From JBBPXY01 sp038200435 (GTDB taxonomy: Bacteria > Actinomycetota > Thermoleophilia > Solirubrobacterales > Solirubrobacteraceae), in contig JBBPXY010000053.1 in the NCBI GenBank assembly GCA_038200435.1, positions 1 through 43,966 on the forward strand: 43,966 bases of DNA. The letters are read 5' to 3'. Each line of letters starts with the position of its first letter. The first letter of the stretch is position 1. The notes under the pieces are model-generated. The model worked only from the letters and a program-made list of their open reading frames with translations. It was not told where the DNA came from and made no database searches. Below, in pieces: positions 39,974 to 43,966 of this stretch. Both the position numbers and the translations under genes were made by a program.

Positions 39974-41500
39974 ATGCTCGACAACAGCTCTCTCAAGCAG
40001 CGCTTCGCCATCGCGATGGCCCTCACGTTCGCGTTCTACGTCCTCGCGACGACGCTGGCTCTCGCGCTCATCGCCGTACCCATCCTGCTCTACGCCACCA
40101 CCCATCGAGGCAACCTCTGGCTTGCATTCTTCTGCGTCGCCACAGGTTTCGCGATCCTGCGCGCGATCGTCCCGCAACGGCTGAAGTTCGAGGACCCCGG
40201 CGTGCGGTTCGACGAACAGAGCCAGCCGCGTCTCGCACGGCTCGTGGCCGACGTCTCGCAGCAGAGCGGCGAACGGGCGCCCGACGACATGTTCCTGACG
40301 CTCGAGATGAACGCGGCGGTGCTCGAGGTGGGCGCCGGACTACGCGGTGGCGGCCGGCGAGTGCTCATCGTCGGACTGCCCCTGCTGCGCACCCTCACCG
40401 GCAGCCAGCTCCGCGCGGTCATCGCACACGAGCTCGGGCACTACGCAGGCGGGGACACGCGAGTCGGTCCCGTGACGTACCGCACGCGAGAGGCCATCGG
40501 CCGCACGATCGCCTCACTCTCGCGGGATGACTCGGCCGGTCGCCGGGTCGTCCGCGCGCCGTTCATCTGGTACGGCAACGCCTTCCTGCGCATTACCAAC
40601 GCGATCTCGCGGCAGCAGGAGTTCGCCGCCGACGCACTGGCTGTGCGCGTTGCCGGACGTAAGGCGCAAGAGGGGACTCTGCGCGCGGTGCACGCGGGCG
40701 GCGCGGCATTCGACCCATACTGGGCCGGCGAGATCGTTCCCGCTCTGAACGCCGGACTGCTGCCTCCCGTGATCGAAGGTTTTGAGCGCTTTCGCCGCGC
40801 GCCGAGCGTTGCCAAGGGCGAGGCCGAGTATCTCGAGCGCGAGCTCGCGGAGGGCAAGAGCTCTCCCTATGACAGCCATCCGAGTCTCTCGGAGCGGCTC
40901 GAGGCGATCGCGCGCGCACCGGAAGCGGCACGCGCAGAAGACGACGATTCGCCGGCGCTCGGCCTCGTCGACAACATCGAGAAGGTCGAGGGCGAGCTGG
41001 TCAACTCGCTGCTGACGCCGGAGGCGGCCGGAACGATGCGCCCGGTGGGATGGGAAGCCATCGGGGACGAGCTTTACGGCCGTCACTACTCGGAGCTCGT
41101 TCTCGAGCACGGCTTCCCCGTGGTCGGCCGCGGGCGGCTCTCGGACCTGCCGGCGATTGCCGCCGGCCTCACTGCCAGGGCCTCGGCGCTACACGATCAG
41201 AACGATCAGCTGACGAGCGAAGCCGCCCAGTCGCTGGCGGGCACCGTGGTCGGCGCGGCGCTGGCGCTTGCCTTACAACGTCAGGGCTTCTCCCTGCACG
41301 CGGACCCCGGCGACCCGGTGACGCTACGCCGAGGCGAGCACACAATCGAGCCCTTCGCGACGCTCACCGCGCTGGAGAGCGGCGAGATGTCAGCCGACGA
41401 CTGGACTCAGCTGCAAGCGAAAGCCGGCGTCAGCGATGCACCGCTCCTCGTTGCGGAGAACACGCATCCGCCGCCAGCAGCCGTCACTTCGCCGGACTGA
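39974..41500 (+). CDS. M48 family zinc metalloprotease (membrane-anchored)
   Basis: This 508-residue protein has two N-terminal membrane helices (about 14-38 and 46-64), then a zinc-protease domain with AVIAHELGHYAGGD (HELGH at 152-156) and the third-ligand helix RQQEFAADALAV (about 215). The C-terminal ~250 residues are unusual for HtpX-type proteases and not recognised. They include HPSLSERLEAI, also common in M48 proteins, and a predicted soluble tail. The likely role is membrane or envelope protein turnover. It is convergent with the SRPBCC gene (17-base overlap) and belongs to the repeat-flanked accessory interval. Confidence 0.88.
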   Translation: MLDNSSLKQRFAIAMALTFAFYVLATTLALALIAVPILLYATTHRGNLWLAFFCVATGFAILRAIVPQRLKFEDPGVRFDEQSQPRLARLVADVSQQSGERAPDDMFLTLEMNAAVLEVGAGLRGGGRRVLIVGLPLLRTLTGSQLRAVIAHELGHYAGGDTRVGPVTYRTREAIGRTIASLSRDDSAGRRVVRAPFIWYGNAFLRITNAISRQQEFAADALAVRVAGRKAQEGTLRAVHAGGAAFDPYWAGEIVPALNAGLLPPVIEGFERFRRAPSVAKGEAEYLERELAEGKSSPYDSHPSLSERLEAIARAPEAARAEDDDSPALGLVDNIEKVEGELVNSLLTPEAAGTMRPVGWEAIGDELYGRHYSELVLEHGFPVVGRGRLSDLPAIAAGLTARASALHDQNDQLTSEAAQSLAGTVVGAALALALQRQGFSLHADPGDPVTLRRGEHTIEPFATLTALESGEMSADDWTQLQAKAGVSDAPLLVAENTHPPPAAVTSPD

Positions 41501-41936
41501 TCCGCCCCTCGGCGATGCTCCGCTCGAGCTCACCAAAGCGACGAACCGCCGTCCGCATCTGGCGACCCATCAACAACGCGTAGACCTTCTCGGCGGGCCC
41601 CTCGAAGTAGAGCCGGTGCCGGATCCGCGTCATCGACCCGACCGGAGTCAGCGTGTGCTCATGCCCCATGCGCACCCCGGGAAGCCGCACCTCGTCCGTG
41701 AAAGCACGCTCGTGCTCGAGGGCAGTGACCGTGAACGTAAGCGCCCGTGGGCTGCGCTTGAAGCGAATGCGAGCGCGGGTCCCGACCGCCAACGGACCAA
41801 GTAGCTCAGCCCAAGCAATCCGCTCGTTCCAGGCCTTCCAGCGGTTCGGGTCCGCCCAAAGCGCCCACACTGCCGCAGCAGTCGCAGTGGTTTCGCTCTC
41901 CGCAGCCACCTCCCACACAAAGCGAGAGTAAGCCAC
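41484..41936 (-). CDS. SRPBCC superfamily (START-like) protein
   Basis: This 150-residue protein resembles polyketide-cyclase/dehydrase or lipid-transport SRPBCC domains: ESETTATAAAVWALWADPNRWKAWNERIAWAELLGPLAVGTRARIRFK, then GHEHTLTPVGSMTRIRHRLYFEGP. The fold binds hydrophobic ligands; the ligand is unknown. I chose GTG at 41936 because the longer open frame (to 42152) runs through repeat R3 and into the divergent HTH gene. It is convergent and overlapping with the protease gene at 41484-41500. Confidence 0.8.
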   Translation of the reverse strand: MAYSRFVWEVAAESETTATAAAVWALWADPNRWKAWNERIAWAELLGPLAVGTRARIRFKRSPRALTFTVTALEHERAFTDEVRLPGVRMGHEHTLTPVGSMTRIRHRLYFEGPAEKVYALLMGRQMRTAVRRFGELERSIAEGRISPAK

Positions 41937-41959
41937 AAGGCCCTGGTCAAGCGCTGCTG

Positions 41960-42033
41960 CGGGCGGGTCCTGTCTGCGGTCCCTGACCGATCTCGCTCCG
42001 CGAGATCGCAGTAGGACCGCCGCCACCCGCCCG
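41960..42033 (-). repeat. Palindromic repeat R3 (most diverged copy)
   Basis: At 74 bp it keeps the CGGGCGGGT/ACCCGCCCG outer stem and the central hairpin as CGATCTCGC-GGA-GCGAGATCG, a longer stem with different bases from R1 and R2. The flanking hairpins are weaker. It lies between the divergent SRPBCC and HTH genes. Confidence 0.8.
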
Positions 42034-42047
42034 AACTTCGCAGGGCG

Positions 42048-42077
42048 TTCACGCTGATATAGCGCAGAAGCTATAGT
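42048..42077 (+). promoter_or_regulatory. Promoter and operator of the XRE/nucleotidyltransferase pair
   Basis: TTCACG (42048-42053) and TATAGT (42072-42077) are spaced by 18 bases, with the ATG six bases after the -10, so a leaderless message is expected. A perfect inverted repeat, TATAGC (42058-42063) and GCTATA (42070-42075) six bases apart, overlaps the -10. That is a natural site for autorepression by the HTH protein. Confidence 0.5.
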
Positions 42078-42083
42078 CGGTAT

Positions 42084-42419
42084 ATGGCATCGGACTCCAT
42101 TGTCTTGCGTGCCCGGCGTCGCGCGGGGCTGACCCAACAGCAGCTCGCTCACCGGATGGGCACGACGCAGTCTGCGGTGGCGCGCCTCGAAGGCTCGAAC
42201 GCGAATCCGTCGCTGTCATCGCTGCGCCGTGCAGTCGAAGCCACGGGTTACCGGCTCGAGATGCGACTCGGGCGGGTTCCCGCGAACGTCGACGAGTCCC
42301 TGATCATCGAGCGCCTCACCCTCACGCCGGCCGAACGGCTTCAGGCCTTCGAAGCGTCCTATGCCGGAGTGCGCGAAATCGCGCTCGCGGGAGCTCGCGC
42401 ACGTGGCGAACTGGCCTGA
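42084..42419 (+). CDS. XRE-family helix-turn-helix protein, probable antitoxin/regulator
   Basis: This 111-residue protein has a Cro/CI-type HTH: IVLRARRRAGLTQQQLAHRMGTTQSAVARLEGSNANPSLSSLRRAVEATGYRLEMRLG (about 6-63). A helical tail follows (LTLTPAERLQAFEASYAGVREIALAGARARGELA). The gene overlaps the nucleotidyltransferase start by 17 bases. This pairing is seen in defence and toxin-antitoxin-like modules in which the HTH protein controls the operon. The palindrome over its own promoter fits autoregulation. Confidence 0.85.
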   Translation: MASDSIVLRARRRAGLTQQQLAHRMGTTQSAVARLEGSNANPSLSSLRRAVEATGYRLEMRLGRVPANVDESLIIERLTLTPAERLQAFEASYAGVREIALAGARARGELA

Positions 42420-42907
42420 GTTTCGACCCACCAAGCTCCTCGAGCAGCTCACTGCGCGCGGCATCGACTTCGTGGTGATCGGCGGCTTGGCGGCAGTAGC
42501 TCAGGGCTCCGGTCGCGTCACCCATGACCTAGATATTTGCTTTGCCGACGATCCCGAGAACCTCAATGCCCTCGGTGAGTTGCTCGTCGCACTAGACGCG
42601 CGGCTGCGCGGGGTCACCGATGATGTTCCTTTCACACCTGACGCCGCGACGTTGAAGCGCGTCCGAGTCCTCACGCTCAGTACTGCCCACGGCCCGCTCG
42701 ATCTGCTGGTGGAACCGAGCGGTGCGCCCGCTTAAGCTGCTCGCCCGGTCCGACCGCCTCGACATCGGAGGCATCCTCGTCCGTGTCGCGTCGCTCGACG
42801 ACATGATGGCCATGAAGCGCGCGAGCGGACGCGATCAGGACCTGCTTGACCTAGAGGAGCTCGAGGCGATTGCCCGATTGCGGCGGACGCACCGACCGAA
42901 GCACTAA
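42403..42907 (+). pseudogene. MNT/AbiEii-like nucleotidyltransferase, frameshifted
   Basis: The first part (GTG at 42403 to TAA at 42733-42735) has the nucleotidyltransferase fold signature VVIGGLAAVAQGSGRVTHDLDICF (G-G then D-x-D) and VRVLTLSTAHGPLDLLVEP. It stops after SGAPA. The family's C-terminal part is in the next frame: KLLARSDRLDIGGILVRVAS, then LDDMMAMKRASGRDQDLLDLEELEAIARL, ending at 42907. Restoring two bases near 42733 (GCT TAC AAG instead of GCT TAAG) rejoins them as APAYKLLAR. It could be a decayed gene, a sequencing error or recoding. Such proteins modify RNA or protein by nucleotide transfer, often as toxins. Confidence 0.75.
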
Positions 42908-42931
42908 GCACCACTGCGAACCAGCGCCGAT

Positions 42932-43009
42932 CGGGCGGGTGGCAGGGGTTCTACTGCCGATTTTCGCGCAAGCGAAAACGGGTCAGGAACCGCCGACAGG
43001 ACCCGCCCG
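42932..43009 (+). repeat. Palindromic repeat R4 (four-way-junction type)
   Basis: The outer stem is CGGGCGGGT/ACCCGCCCG, with hairpins GGCAG/CTGCC, TTTTCGC-GCAA-GCGAAAA and GTCAG/CCGAC (one mismatch). It differs from R2 at 2 of 78 positions. It lies between the convergent nucleotidyltransferase and clpX 3' ends, where it could also terminate transcription. Confidence 0.87.
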
Positions 43010-43024
43010 CAGCCACGCCGGTCC

Positions 43025-43966
43025 CTACGCCGACTCGGCCTCCGCCTCAGCAGACAGCTCCTCCGGAGCCGCCTCCGTCACCAACGTCGGCGCCCGTCCG
43101 TTCTCGATCGTCTCCTTCGTGACGACGCACTTCTTCACGTCGCGTCGCGACGGCAGCTCGAACTGAACCTCGAGCAGCGTCTCCTCGATGATCGAACGCA
43201 ATCCGCGGGCGCCCGTCTCGCGCTCCAGCGCCTTGTCCGCGACAGACACCAGCGCCTCGTCGGCGAAGACGAGCTCGATCCCGTCGAACTGGAAGAAGCG
43301 CTTGAACTGCTTGACCAAGGCGTTGCGCGGCTCGGTCAAGATCTCCATGAGCTCCTCGCGCGAGAGCTGGTGCACCGCGGACATCACCGGCAAGCGGCCG
43401 ATGAACTCCGGGATCAGCCCGTACTGCATGAGGTCTTCGGGCAGGCACTGCTCGAAGACCTCGCCGGTCTTGCGCTCCTGCTTGGTCTCGATGACCGAGC
43501 CGAAACCGACCCCCTGGTGCCCGATGCGCCGCTCGATGACCTTGTCGAGGTTGGCGAACGCGCCGCCGCAGACAAAGAGCACGTTGGTCGTGTCGATCGA
43601 CAGGAACTCCTGGTGCGGATGCTTGCGCCCGCCCTGCGGAGGCACGGAAGCCGAGGTGCCCTCCAGAATCTTCAGTAGCGCCTGCTGCACGCCCTCCCCC
43701 GACACGTCCCGGGTGATCGACGGGTTTTCGCTCTTCCGAGCGATCTTGTCCACCTCATCGATGTAGATGATGCCCGTCTCGGCCTTCTTGACGTCGAAGT
43801 CCGCCGCCTGGATGAGCTTGAGCAGGATGTTCTCGACGTCCTCACCGACGTAGCCCGCCTCGGTCAGCGCCGTGGCGTCGGCGATGGCGAACGGCACGTT
43901 CAGCATCTTGGCCAGCGTCTGGGCCAGGTAGGTCTTGCCACAGCCGGTGGGACCGATGAGAAGGAT
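43025..43966 (-). CDS. clpX: ATP-dependent Clp protease ATP-binding subunit ClpX (5' end outside window)
   Basis: ClpX is the AAA+ unfoldase of ClpXP. The visible 313 residues begin within Walker A (ILLIGPTGCGKTYLAQTLAK) and continue with EAGYVGEDVENILLKLIQAADFDV and IIYIDEVDKIARK (Walker B). Next come ISITRDVSGEGVQQALLKILEG-type sequence, GFGSVIE near the pore and substrate loops, LIPEFIGRLPV, and sensor 2 ETGARGLRSIIE. The N-terminal zinc domain is beyond the window. The C-terminus is intact (AEAEAESA). Confidence 0.95.
   Translation of the reverse strand: MLLIGPTGCGKTYLAQTLAKMLNVPFAIADATALTEAGYVGEDVENILLKLIQAADFDVKKAETGIIYIDEVDKIARKSENPSITRDVSGEGVQQALLKILEGTSASVPPQGGRKHPHQEFLSIDTTNVLFVCGGAFANLDKVIERRIGHQGVGFGSVIETKQERKTGEVFEQCLPEDLMQYGLIPEFIGRLPVMSAVHQLSREELMEILTEPRNALVKQFKRFFQFDGIELVFADEALVSVADKALERETGARGLRSIIEETLLEVQFELPSRRDVKKCVVTKETIENGRAPTLVTEAAPEELSAEAEAESA

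Noticed and set aside
39784..40530. Long plus-strand ORF containing PIGRVAGVLL-IFAQAKTGQEP, repeated near 42900
   Set aside because: The shared peptide comes from the palindromic repeats R2 and R4; the rest is a shadow of the M48 protease in another frame.

Overview
The window is GC-rich (about 70% by eye), gene-dense chromosomal DNA. Gene order (lepA-SDR-MaoC-MaoC-hrcA-dnaJ-prmA; comEA-comEC-holA; mreBCD-PBP2-rodA-RNase E/G-rplU-rpmA; obgE-proB-proA-nadD-rsfS; clpX/valS-folC) points to Actinomycetota, most likely a deep-branching class such as Thermoleophilia. That placement is inferred from gene order and protein style only. Most genes are on the minus strand. Adjacent minus-strand genes are often coupled by 4-base NTGA overlaps (ten cases).

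Layout: 1-86 is the 5' end of an IS1182-type transposase. 148-8265 (minus) holds prmA, dnaJ, hrcA, two MaoC-fold hydratases, an SDR, lepA and murJ, with rpsT on plus. 8582-11894 is a DUF2339 membrane protein divergent from a TetR regulator that has a probable operator. 12058-18501 (minus) holds holA, comEC, comEA and leuS. 18637-19857 (plus) holds a coiled-coil protein, then a PD-(D/E)XK endonuclease-like ORF that starts in a LexA-type box and reads in frame through an intact tRNA-Ala(GGC) and its terminator. 19854-25963 is the rsfS-nadD-proA-proB-obgE and rpmA-rplU cluster, interrupted by a plus-strand SDR gene. 25964-33654 is RNase E/G and the cell-elongation operon (rodA, PBP2, mreD, mreC, mreB). 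33817-39480 holds maf, ndk, a zinc-ribbon membrane protein, a 38-residue membrane microprotein, folC and valS. 39.5-43.0 kb is an accessory interval (M48 protease, SRPBCC protein, XRE/nucleotidyltransferase pair with a frameshift) between valS and a partial clpX.

The most unusual content is outside ordinary genes. (1) Four copies of a ~78-bp palindromic repeat (39.5-43.0 kb) can fold into a four-way junction, with compensatory changes in the central hairpin. (2) Two copies of a ~165-bp inverted-repeat element (11.9 and 34.8 kb) share three conserved islands separated by variable but equal-length spacers. (3) A 95-bp multi-hairpin palindrome lies between the inserted SDR and rpmA, with both stop codons in its arms. 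(4) A LexA-type box, endonuclease ORF and tRNA-Ala are stacked on each other. No CRISPR array, rRNA operon, prophage or biosynthetic cluster was seen.
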